Assembly: GCF_020184175.1 (NCBI RefSeq)
Contig: NC_065532.1
Location: forward strand, 45,032,287-45,096,286
DNA length: 64,000 nucleotides
Reading direction: 5' to 3'
From: Aphis gossypii
Lineage: Eukaryota > Arthropoda > Insecta > Hemiptera > Aphididae
Shown here: positions 27,105 to 39,100 of the stretch, one piece after another
How the letters are laid out: every line of letters starts with the position of its first letter
Position numbering within the stretch: position 1 is the first letter of the stretch
Made by a program: the position numbers and the translations under genes
The notes under the pieces: model-generated
The model's database searches: none
What the model was told of the DNA's origin: nothing
The model's input: the letters and a program-made list of their open reading frames with translations, nothing else

Positions 27105-30100
27105 GTGAGTACCTATTTTTTTTCTTCGTTTCAACATTGCTATAGGCGACAAACGTTTAAAATGACTGAGTATTATATACATACACAATAATATATCGTA
27201 TAATGTTTTGTCTGACTCGATTTTGGCGGTTAAATATTCGTAATAACTAGCGATTGGATTTTAAAGCAAATGATTTTTTTTTTATATGAATCATAGAAAT
27301 CAAATTTTTATATATAAATTCGTTTCACGTCATTCCAATATCAAATAAACCGATTTATTTTTGCTTTTTTTGAGCTTTTTTTTATGTATAAATGTTTTAT
27401 TTGATTATTATCTTATTATTGTAATAATAAAAAACTAAATTATCTAATAAGAAACGTAAAAACCCAGAATGCAGATTAAATTATTATTTTTGTTTTCGTT
27501 ATCGGCTTATTTATTAAATAAATTAAACGTATAGATTATATCGATCTACATATTATAGGCGTCAGTACCTATACGGTCAGTATACATATAACATCCATAT
27601 CGACCATTCAAAATTTAAAATTTAGTGTTGTGATTTGAAACCTCATGTATGAAGTATGCACCGATCAATTTAGTGGTGAGTCATTTTCTATGTATAAAAA
27701 TATTCCTTCGGACAATATAGAGTCAGTTTCACTACTGCAAATCTAGAGAAATATAATATGGTACTTCATTCTTTTTTTTAATTTAAATTAATTTTTCAAA
27801 TTTTTTTATTAATATTATTATATATATTTATATATTTTCAACTAGCTTATGTTAATTTTTATCATGGTTTTTTTTTGCTTTTATAAAATAATCGTGAGCT
27901 TTTTTAGTTGCTTATTATGATATAAAATTCGAGCCCTAGTAATAATTGATTAATGATAATACAAATGCGTGGTAATCAAATACTCATTAAATCCGTTAAT
28001 CACAATTAAACAATTAATTTTTTTTTTTGAAATCTATCTTAAAAATCAAATATTTTACATTTATTTAAGAAATGCAATTTTAAAACATCCCATTTATAAT
28101 ACTCCGATTGTCGACGCGGAAAAATTTTAAAATCAACTTTCAGATTATTTTAAATGGAATATATTAGTACATATTTTTAATAAGAACTTTCAAAGTACCT
28201 ATAGTGTAATATTTAAATATTATAATATTATTCCCATAACTCAATTTATTATTCTTTATAGTTTACTTGTTAAATGTTAACATTTAACTAGGTACCTATA
28301 TATACTTCTTTATATTTTATCAATAGCATTTTAACTATATATACCTATATAATATGATATTATACTATAATATCTGACAATATCTATTATTCTAGTGAGT
28401 GTAAATAGTAAGAACCTTTTATAGCCTGAACTCCGTAGTCCGTGTTATATATAATGTGTATGTTGTATAATATTATATAAATATTTAATCTATATGATTA
28501 TACGGAACTGAGTTAAAAGTGTAGAGAAATTATCAGATAAGTAATAAAACTTGTGTAGCGGTCAAACAAATAACATTTTATTGAACTATATAATGCACAT
28601 AATTTCATTGTAATATGATACGAATTACAATTAGGTAATGAATCAAATGAGAAAACGATATTTTAATCCGTTTTTAACACAGCTCATTAAAAATGCGTGT
28701 GTCGCACGTTGCACGAAAGATTTTCTTAGAGATTAAAATATGTAATAATCGTTATTTGAAATTTACACTGTGGCATAAAATACTTTTCAAACTTTAACAG
28801 GAGTTTAAATTATAGGTTAGTGAATATTGTATCTCAGATCTGATTTTAGTCGACGTGTAGTTTTTAAACGTCGTTTAATTTAATAGGACATATTAAAGAA
28901 TGTATTTTACAAGCTTGACAGTCGGTAATATTTTCTTCAGTTCACTACTCACAAGCTACCATTCAACTTTTTATTATATCTCTTTATTTATAAACGACTC
29001 AAATTAAGGCGTACATTAATTACACAGATTAATTGATAATGATTTTGACAAGTCGCACACATTAAAAAACATACGTTTAAAACAGTTTCAAATACGTTAT
29101 ATTGTAGGCGTTTCATTCTATATAAGTCAAATAAAAATAAAATATGTATACACTAGAGACATCTAATCGTAGATACCTAGCTAATTTTTTGAAAATACAC
29201 AAATAATTTCAAAAAAGAATGAATTCTGTAGTTCATAAAATCATTAATTATTAAATGTTAAAATATTCAATCTTGAAGAGTTGGTTTTTTTTATATTCTT
29301 TTGCAATTCATAAATTAATAAACTAGTGATCATTAGTGCGACACCATTTCATGTGAACCTTCAAATGTTATAACTTATAATTTACACGGTTTCCGCAAAA
29401 TAGGTTTCTCGGCGAGAACTAACTGAAGTCTATATTCATTACATTTTACTTATCGAACAGGTTTATCTATGTACATAAAGCAATCATAATCGTATTATAT
29501 TTATAATTATATCAATTTTAACGTCATGATCGCATGCGAAAGGTTTAATGCGGAACTCTGAAAGTTAATCGGACCATTTTACTTGATATAAATCTGAGAT
29601 ATTAGATAAATATATATAATACATAATATAATATATATTATATAGGAATCAGTAGCAAATTATGGTTTTAAAATAAGCTTATGATAATAATATACTATAA
29701 AAATAACTCGGCTAGTGTGTTTCCAAATCGACGGAGTTTGAATCGCATGTTCATGCAACCGAGTCGTATTAATACTATTTTAAAATATATATTTTTTGCA
29801 GTCTATAGAGCTTTCGAAATTTAATCTAGAAAACGTGGTTAATATTATATACCTAGCAGGCACGCTCTATCAATGAGATTTATTAGATAGTGTAAAACGG
29901 CCTAACACCCGTGGTCCAATATGAATAAAATATAAACGATTGTTATCATTCTTACATTGGAGTTTGAAATTTAAATTACCTATATAAAATATTATAGGAA
30001 CACTACGATATGGTTTTTATAGGTGTAGGTAAACGTATAACTCGGGGTAACGAATATTTATAAAAAATTCTGTACAAAGTATTATTATATCATTACTATA

Positions 30101-33100
30101 TTTATTATTGGAAAATGGATATAAAATATTATCAATAATAAGACAATGATAAAACTAGATCAATGTCTTTGTTGTTATTGTTGTTGTTTTTTTTTTACAG
30201 TAAAATATACAATCGCGTGATAATGGTAATAAGTACAGGGACGACGATATACGATACGTTCCGTTTTAAATTTTGTAGGTATTGTATTTTAATTTTTATA
30301 AACGATCCTTGAAAAAATAATTTACTAATAATCTGATTGTAGTAACAAAACTATAGTCCTTACTTTCTAAGTTAAAAATTCTATAAATTCAAACCATATA
30401 AACTAACTATTATAATATTATAAACATATGCTCACAAAACAAATATTCGTAAATTATAATAAGTAAATATTTTCGATTTTGTATTATAAAATGTCTTTAT
30501 TCGATTTTACTGATTTCACGTATTATTTTGATCGACCACTCATGCATTCTATACCATAATTAATATAATATAATATAATAAATACTATTAAGATTTATCT
30601 ATAACTTGATAAAAATCAGAAAGTGTTTAAAATGTATGAACATTTTAGGGGATAGTTAATGGTTATTGGTTTCTAAAATCATATAATGTGTGGCATAAAT
30701 GCGTGATATGTCATTCACTATTTTTAAATTAAAAAAAAATTCAATTTATTTTAAACATAAAGTGCATAAACAGTTTTAATATTCTTAATTCTGGCCTGAA
30801 CAATGACTTTATTATTGTTACTTACTATTTGTTTTAAATTTCCACCTTTAAAAAACGACGATAAAATAACATCTGTTGAGCAAATTATTAATCCATACTA
30901 ATCAATAAGAACTAACAAAACCTAGTTGCACTAGTCATGACAATTAAATAAAATTTGAAATGAATCATTAAGAATGGTACAAAATATTAAAAAAAAAAAA
31001 TCAATAACGCGTAGTACAGCAGAATAATACTTTTATCTTGACCTATGCGTAAATACGTTCAAGGGAAAACAACAAACCGTTTGTCGTTTCCTATAGTGCA
31101 TATTATTATATAGGTAAGCCCTATTCCTATATTATATTACCTATATCAATAATAATTTTCAATAATCGGCGTTCGTTAAATTTTCTATACAAAGTCCCTG
31201 GCCCCCATATTGTTATATGCATCGATAGCATATTTTGAAGGTTAAACGTACGAATGGACATACACCTCTATTATGTAGATCGTGTCAGATAATTTAGATG
31301 CATTATTATCAATAACGACAAAAACAATCGAAACGTTTAAAACTGCAGTCACTTAACTCGACTAAACTCATTTCGTCCCTGATTTTTCCATTAAAAAAAA
31401 AACAAATTATTATCAAAAAAGAAATAAGAAAAACAAAACTTTAACGCCTGTGAGAAACTCACAGTTATTATACTCTTACCCGCGTGTCCCACATACCTAC
31501 GCTAAAAATATTATACCTATATAATGTATATCATTAGTGTATAATTTCCAATATCACGTGTGAGCATAATTGAAAACGGGCGCCGTGGGAACGCGTATAA
31601 AATCATAGAAGGCCGGACTTAGAATTTGCTTTGATTTCCATTCCATGCACTCGTTGGTAAAATATACACAGAGTGACTCACCGAACATGCTCATCCTCAA
31701 TTTTTTCGTTTAATAATGAATTTATTCAAATTCTGATATTTGGAATTTTTAAACAATTTACTTAGAGACCATTTTTTAAAATTGTTGATCCCATGATGAT
31801 ACAAATTTTTTTATTTTTCTGATATAATTAATAATTCAGTGCGTAATTTTTCTAAAAATGTTGACGTATCAAAATCAAAATTAAAACGAGTAGTTTTTTG
31901 TTTAGGAGTTTAACTTTTAAATTTCAAACATCATAATTTGAATAAATGTGTTATTAAATGGGGAAAAAACGGGGGCGAGCATGTTAGTCGAATAACTCTG
32001 TATATTAATTATTAAATGATATCATATAATATGCGTTTAAAAGAAGTACGGGTCATCTAAAGTCGTGTAATATGGTGACAATTTTGTGCTTATATTAGAA
32101 CACACGATTTACGGGATAATATAATATAGCTCGCTAGAAATGGCACGACCATAAGACAACAAACCCGCGTACGAGGTACAATATAGTAACACAGTGATAT
32201 TATAATATATTATCGCACGTATATAGATGACAATCGACAAACGGGGTTTTAGATCGCTGCAGATATATATCAACTCATTCCGCAACGCGAATTGTCGTAT
32301 TCACCGTTTTATTGTACACCTATAAATTATACTATTTTTTTTTTTTATTATTTATTCAATTCAAATATAATATTATTTCTGTCCACGCTTTTCCCCGCAG
32401 TCGACCGATCCGACGCCTCGGGTAGGTATAAAAAAAAAAATCGTGGTTCTCGCAGGGTTCTTGTTGTTGAAAAAAAAATAAACGCTTACGTACGTTTTAT
32501 TGATACCTAATATGTGTTTCAGAAAACTGGCACAACGATTGCATATAATATATATAAAAAAAAAAATAACAAATAAATGAATAATAAAAATATATTATTG
32601 TTTATACTTATTATATTGACGAGAAAACGATCAAAAGTCAATAGTGAAAGAATATATGATATATAAATACTACGGACGTAATAATATTATTATATTATTA
32701 CACAGGTGGTCGGCGCGTATTTTACAACCGTAACATAATACGTATATACATAATAGCGTAACGACGAATAATATTTTCGATTATCTACCAGGCATCGGTT
32801 AATTGATCGATGTAATGGATTATGTTAATTTGACAGGTAAACTCTCTCGGAAAATAAAACGTTGACTTATATTAAACGGATACATTATAATGTGCACGTA
32901 AGGCTGAGCGGATGACGTTTGAGCTGGTACACACATTATAATATGTTGTATCTCAATTCTCAAAATAATGAACCGTTTTCTCCTTGAACACGCTACCACG
33001 AATTGTCAAGAAATAATTATGTTTTTATATTCATCATGCGAGCCCGTGTGCATTTTAAGGGTTATAATTAAAAAAAATAAAAAATAGAAAGATTTGCGTG

Positions 33101-36100
33101 CTATTAACACAATTTAAAACGATATTTTAACATTTTTTTTTTTATCTATTTATTTATTTTTCATCAAATTCTTATTCGGTACAAATAAGGAAATATTATA
33201 TAAGTCGTGTTACACAATTTTATGTATATTAACTATAGTAATTAAATTTGTTGTTTCATAAATATCTGTAATTATTGTATTTGTTTTATAATTAGCATAA
33301 TATATGTGATACATATAGTATGCTGCACACTATAATATTAACATAACATACGTACATATTATTATGTATATATACTCTATGATCTAAATTCGACGCGATC
33401 GTGTCGTTACAATATAATCGCGTAAGCTATCGATCGACTTTCGTCGGTAATCGATAATAAAATATCTATAATATTAAAAAATTAACGTTTGTATTTGTTG
33501 TTTTTTTCCAGGGATTTTCGTGTTTAGACCTTTTGAACGCTGGCATGAAGCAATCCGGCGTGTATTATTTGCAAATCCGAGGTACGGCCTACTGGTACCT
33601 GAAGGTGTACTGCGAACAGGAGATTGCGGACGGCGGTTGGACGGTAAGTTTTGACACGCGTCCGCCGTGAACTCGGCTGCAAAGGGCGTGCGTACGACAT
33701 AATAACACACAATATATATATTATATTATATTGTACACGAGCCATTGACGAAACACGCGTATATACACTTAAAACCATGTACATATACGTTAACAATAAT
33801 AATAATAATAATATAATAGTGCACGAGCGTGCTGCGTGCATCATTGTTGCGCATATAACATTACGGCGGCACAGAGTAGGCATAATAATAGCTGCACCAG
33901 TTAGGTTGTAGGTGGGTACGATTACGGACGACACACACACACACACGATCGCGTATATATATATAATAAATAATATAATATTTTCTCGTTATAAATTTTT
34001 CGGACAACCTCGACGGTTTCCGACGAAAGTGATGTAACGCGCCGGACACGATCGCAACCATCCGTTTGGGGACTTAAATAAAACGCGAACACGATTGTTA
34101 TAATATTATATAGTATCCGTCGCAGCGTCGTGGTCGTCCAAGGCCTCCTCCGCGCGAACGCGTATATAAAGCGTTCGGCGGCAGCGTGAAAGTTACGCCG
34201 AGCGCTAAGGTAAAATGTAAAAACGAAAAACGAAATAAAATAAATTTAGATCGACGTGACACAGCACTGGACGTGAGCTGCACGCGGCATGCGCCTATAA
34301 TAATCGTATGATATAATATCATAAAACGCTTTTCGCCGTCGTTTTATACAGGGCGATTTACCTTAAGCGCATTATGTCACCCTCGTTTTTTCATTTAGCA
34401 ATACATTTTTTGAAATTCTCATCGAGACCATTATTTTTCTTGAAAATTTCGACGTAATTAAATCAATATATATATATATATATTGATATGTTTTTCTCGA
34501 CAATATTATGGTTTGGTAGGACATGGTTATTGTGTGTTGCTAACATTTCCAGGTGGTCATCCATCCGGGTGATAAGTTATTTGACTTTGTGTACTAAGGA
34601 TTATAGTTTAACACAATGGGTTTGAAAGATATGAGAACTATAATGGTTTGGAAGTCTTAGTAATCTATATTAATTTGTCAATATTTTTAATGTACCCATA
34701 GATATCATCCAAGCATTATTAATGTACTAGATCCGATATTAAATCTATTTTATATTTGTATACAGCCATTTTCAAAGATTATCATCCTTAAAGTAAATAA
34801 TTTGATGTTTGGAAAATTTTTCGTCTAAATTTTAAATTAGGCACATAAACATTTTCAAAAAAACTACCCATCAAATGATTTACAGTAACAAAGAGGGAGG
34901 GTTCTCGTTTGAAAAATAAAAGTTTGTACCACCACGAGACACTCCTTTGGTAGTACGAAAAATTTCGAGGATTTGAAAATATGGTCTCTATAAGTATGTT
35001 TAAAAATTCCAAATAGAGTTTTAATAAATCCTTTATAAAATAAAAAAAAATGAGGGGGAGTGAACATGCTCGGTGAATCACTCTGTATATAAGTCTACAC
35101 TGGAGACCTTGCTGCAGTTGCGGGTAGATAGGTCGCATAATTTAAACGGCTTGTTAACCGAATATAAATAATAGGTGTTACCTACTACACTCATAGTCGT
35201 TCATTTCGTACTTTTTTTTTTTTTTGTTATTTAATTGCTCCATAATTATCCCTAATCTACGACGTGAGACAATAACTGGCGCTCGATATCTCCCGTACGT
35301 ATGTCTAATCTACTGACAAAAGATAACCTTCGTCTCGTCATCGCAGTTGTCGTATCGCCATTTGAGGTAAGAGATCGCGACGTCTTTGCTGCGGCGGTCA
35401 CGGACGCGAAGTTTAACAGCTCTCCGTGTGTTGTTATTGTTGTTATTATTATTTGAGCTCGAACGACGGCATATCTCGACCAACAGTTTAATAATATAAT
35501 GACCAATTTACTTGTCTCATACTATAGTTCTGTCTTCTGTATCCTGTGTGCTGTACAAGGTGATTATTCCACCACTGAACATCGTTTTTATCGGTAAACT
35601 TATGGCTTTTTATTTTTTTAAATATGAATTTTAATACTAAAACTACTACAAACATTTAAAATGTAATGTTCCGAAGCAAGATATTTCTTAAAAGTTTTTG
35701 ATCTCTAAAAATTGAACTTAAAATCAGTATTATATACCTATATAGTTTGATACTGCTATAACTTATAGGGTGGATTTTTGTGAGATCTTTACATATTTTT
35801 TCATTTCTAAGTATTTTTTAGTTATGATTTTTTGATTTTAAATGTAATTTTTTATAAATTGTATGCATATATTGCTAATCATATACGTTACCTAATATAT
35901 AATATTATTAACAATTATAATTCATAATCAAAAAACCATAGTCAATTTTGAATAAATAATAAGTTCGATTTCTCATCCATTTAATAATATCATACTTAAT
36001 TGTTTTATAGATGTACTTCGATGTGCTTGGACATATTTAAATGTATTTTTTTAGAGTTTTAAGGCCATAAACATATTTAGATTATTTATCACTTGCAAGA

Positions 36101-39100
36101 TTTATAAAAATTATACAGCTTAGATTAACGATTAACGGAGTTATTCTAATTCACTAATTTGTAGTTTAAAATGTTTATAACTAAATAGATTCAATATACT
36201 TTTTTTTTTCAAAAATATTACATGATATTATGATTTCAAATTATGTAAGAAAAATATCTTCAAAAATATATAAGTTTACCGTTAAAACGACTGTTTAGTG
36301 AAAAAATAATCACACTGTACTGAACGTAAAATGTAGTGCTATCGTGTTAACGATAATATAATATTAATCATTATAAATTATAATATTAATGGTATTGGCA
36401 ACAGGGCGCGATATATTATATAAATATAATATATATATATTATTCATGATATGTGCGCGTAATTATACATATTTTATTTATTGGAATAATTTATTTAGTA
36501 CCTAAGTATAATAATACATCGTAAATCTGATTACATTATAATATTATTATTATAGTTTCACGGTATTACCATGTTCGACAAATTACATCTAATTGAATTT
36601 CGCGTACCTATATAATACTAGCTGACCCGACACGGCGTTGCCCGTGTGTTACTTTCTTTTTTTGCATTTTCGTATGCCGTGTGTTAATTTTTAATTTAAT
36701 CTTATTGATAGTGCTAATATTACGTCGAATTCACGACGAAAGATTTGTAATGTGGCAGTTTTTGTGCCTACGTATTTTAAAAAATTCTCCTGAACAGAAC
36801 CGTCACCCTGGTGATAGGGCGTTGTGAATAAAAAATAATTAAATAAAACATATATAATGATTTAAAAGTAAGTAGTTATAGTTTTAACTGTTATAGTTTC
36901 ATTTAATTATTTTTTATTCACATGTCCTCAATTGAAATCAATGCTTCATTGTAAATTTCTTCACTGATTTGTATATTTGGATTTCCCATTCTATTCTGTA
37001 TTTGATACAAAATATCATCACACATATAATCTTTGTACTTGATCCACAAATCAATTGGGTTTGATGGGAAGCATGTAGATATGATTATAGAAAACAATGT
37101 TCGTATTTGATGAGCGTGTGATGATATTACAGCATCATTGAGAGTTTGATCCCAATGAGCGTCATTTTCAAGCAATTGCAAACGTTGACAGGCTTCTCTG
37201 TAGGATACACACAATTCACCATCAACAGTTCGTAACTGTTGGAATGATGTTGGGCCACGTACATTGACTAATAGCAGTCGTAAGTAAAAACATTCATCAT
37301 TGCTTGGATGTACTGAATAAATCCGGCCAATCGCATCGGTGGAATATACATCTGTATATCCTGGAACTGGTTTTCCTTGTTTCCGTCGTATAAATCTCCT
37401 TGAGGATTGATTCCAGGTATAATATTTTGGCATTTCAGAATATAGCAATGTTTGTGCGAAATCATCGTTTTGGCATGTCTCAAAAAAACTGGTTAATGTA
37501 GTAGATGGTGGCTGAGCAGCTCTTTGTACTGCGTTCTGTGCTGTAAAATACACTCTTTGTCCATTTTCTAAATGCACAGCTAAGTGAACAACAGAAGGTG
37601 TCTCTCATGAATAGGAAAAGAAAATATTCGCCAAACTGCTTCATTACTACTGACATAGCGGCCCATTTGGTATTGGGTAACTTCATCATTGGAATTCTCT
37701 GCACCAATTCCAATCACAGCCATATCACTCCCTTTGGCTACATATTTGCAAATGTATTTAATAGATTTCACTGAATGGCAAGATTCAACGTTGATGTGTG
37801 CTTTGAATGTCTTTGATAAAATGGGTGAATATGGAACAATCCAACGATTATCTATTTCAATATCTTGTTGATTTAATTTGACAATTGTTGATTTTCCATT
37901 GTCTGCTGTCAATCTGCGACGATACAATGGATAACCGTCATTACCAGTAATTGTTTCCGATATTAATGTCCGTGGATATCGTTTTGAACATTTACCATCC
38001 ATCATACACGGTGAATTTTGATTAAGAGTTCCACAGGGACCATGTATCATGTTTTTGATAACTACCTCATGCAATCCAGGATCTACTTGTACATTAGGGA
38101 TTTCAGCTGATATCACTGCATCAACTTCATTTGGCCTTATATTTTCAACCAACCAAATCAAAATGTGTGCATGTGGCAATCCTCGTTTCTGCCACTCCAC
38201 AGAATACATCCAGCAGCGTGTCTCACCAAACACATTATGTTTTACGATGAAATCCATTAAAGATTTCAACTTTTGTCTAAAGACTCTGGCTGTAATATCA
38301 TGACGATCAATGGGTGATTGCCCAGAGATAACTCCTGATTGATTTCTATCCATTGCGGATTGCATGTAAATGTGATGAACAAATCTGCTGTACCATAATG
38401 ACGAACATACGCATGGCATCTTGAGCATATTCGTGCATATGCCGAGGGCTTCCGATGTATGTTGCTGGAAGAATAGTCATCCGACCGACATTCTGTGCAT
38501 TTCCATCAGTATTAATCGCATCTCGAAGGTGAATATACTCTTCAGATCGGAGTTTGGTTTGATTCAACCTGATGAATGTTAATCTTTCCGTTTCAATTTT
38601 AACATACATGTCAACAACATATTTGTGATATAATCGCCGACATTTCAATATGTGATTATCTTCATTTTCCCGAATCATTAGGTGGTATGAATAATAGTTC
38701 ATTGAACTGACTTTTTCAGAACCTGTAAATAGATTTTGTTTTAATAACATTCAAATATAAAATTAAAATACATAATATAATGACTGAGATATTATCGCCA
38801 TAGCTAAACTAATATTTTAGTTACCGCTGCAATGGGATTTATCATTTTTATTGAGAAATCGTAGCCATCTTCACCTTGCCAAAATATAATGGGATATTGC
38901 AGTGCATCATATGAGCGGTGTGTTTCCTTTATACGTTGTAATTGATCATTCCGACGACGTAAAACAATATCACGGGATTCCAAGTTTTCTCCAACTACAA
39001 CGATAGCAACTTCATCAATAGTTGGTGCATTAAAACGTCTTGTATGTTGACCTGCAGGTGTTTTATCAGCTCTGATTACAATTTTGTGATTATCGGATGG

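Larger units (their letters stand above)
27105..33511 (+). other. Intron 6.4 kb of the fibrinogen-related gene
   Basis: It begins GTGAGT and ends TTTTTTTCCAG. It contains the decayed hAT-like repeat at 27277-27936 and the MITE-like element at 31665-32002. The remainder is AT-rich with no coding frame that I trust. The 72-codon frame at 32292-32510 is Ile/Phe/Asn-rich and Lys-rich from an A-run, so I leave it out. Confidence 0.85.

Noticed and set aside
33524..33946. 140-codon minus-strand frame
   Set aside because: It is antisense to the first fibrinogen-domain exon and the following intron; its Leu run comes from an AAT repeat.
34462..34486. ATATAT palindrome considered as a cruciform or small-RNA hairpin
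   Set aside because: It is a simple alternating TA run; no longer stem supports a functional hairpin.
37689..37871. Plus-strand frame inside the Helitron
   Set aside because: It is the antisense shadow of the Rep two-tyrosine region.
38049..38303. Plus-strand 84-codon frame inside the Helitron
   Set aside because: It is antisense to the Rep HUH region.
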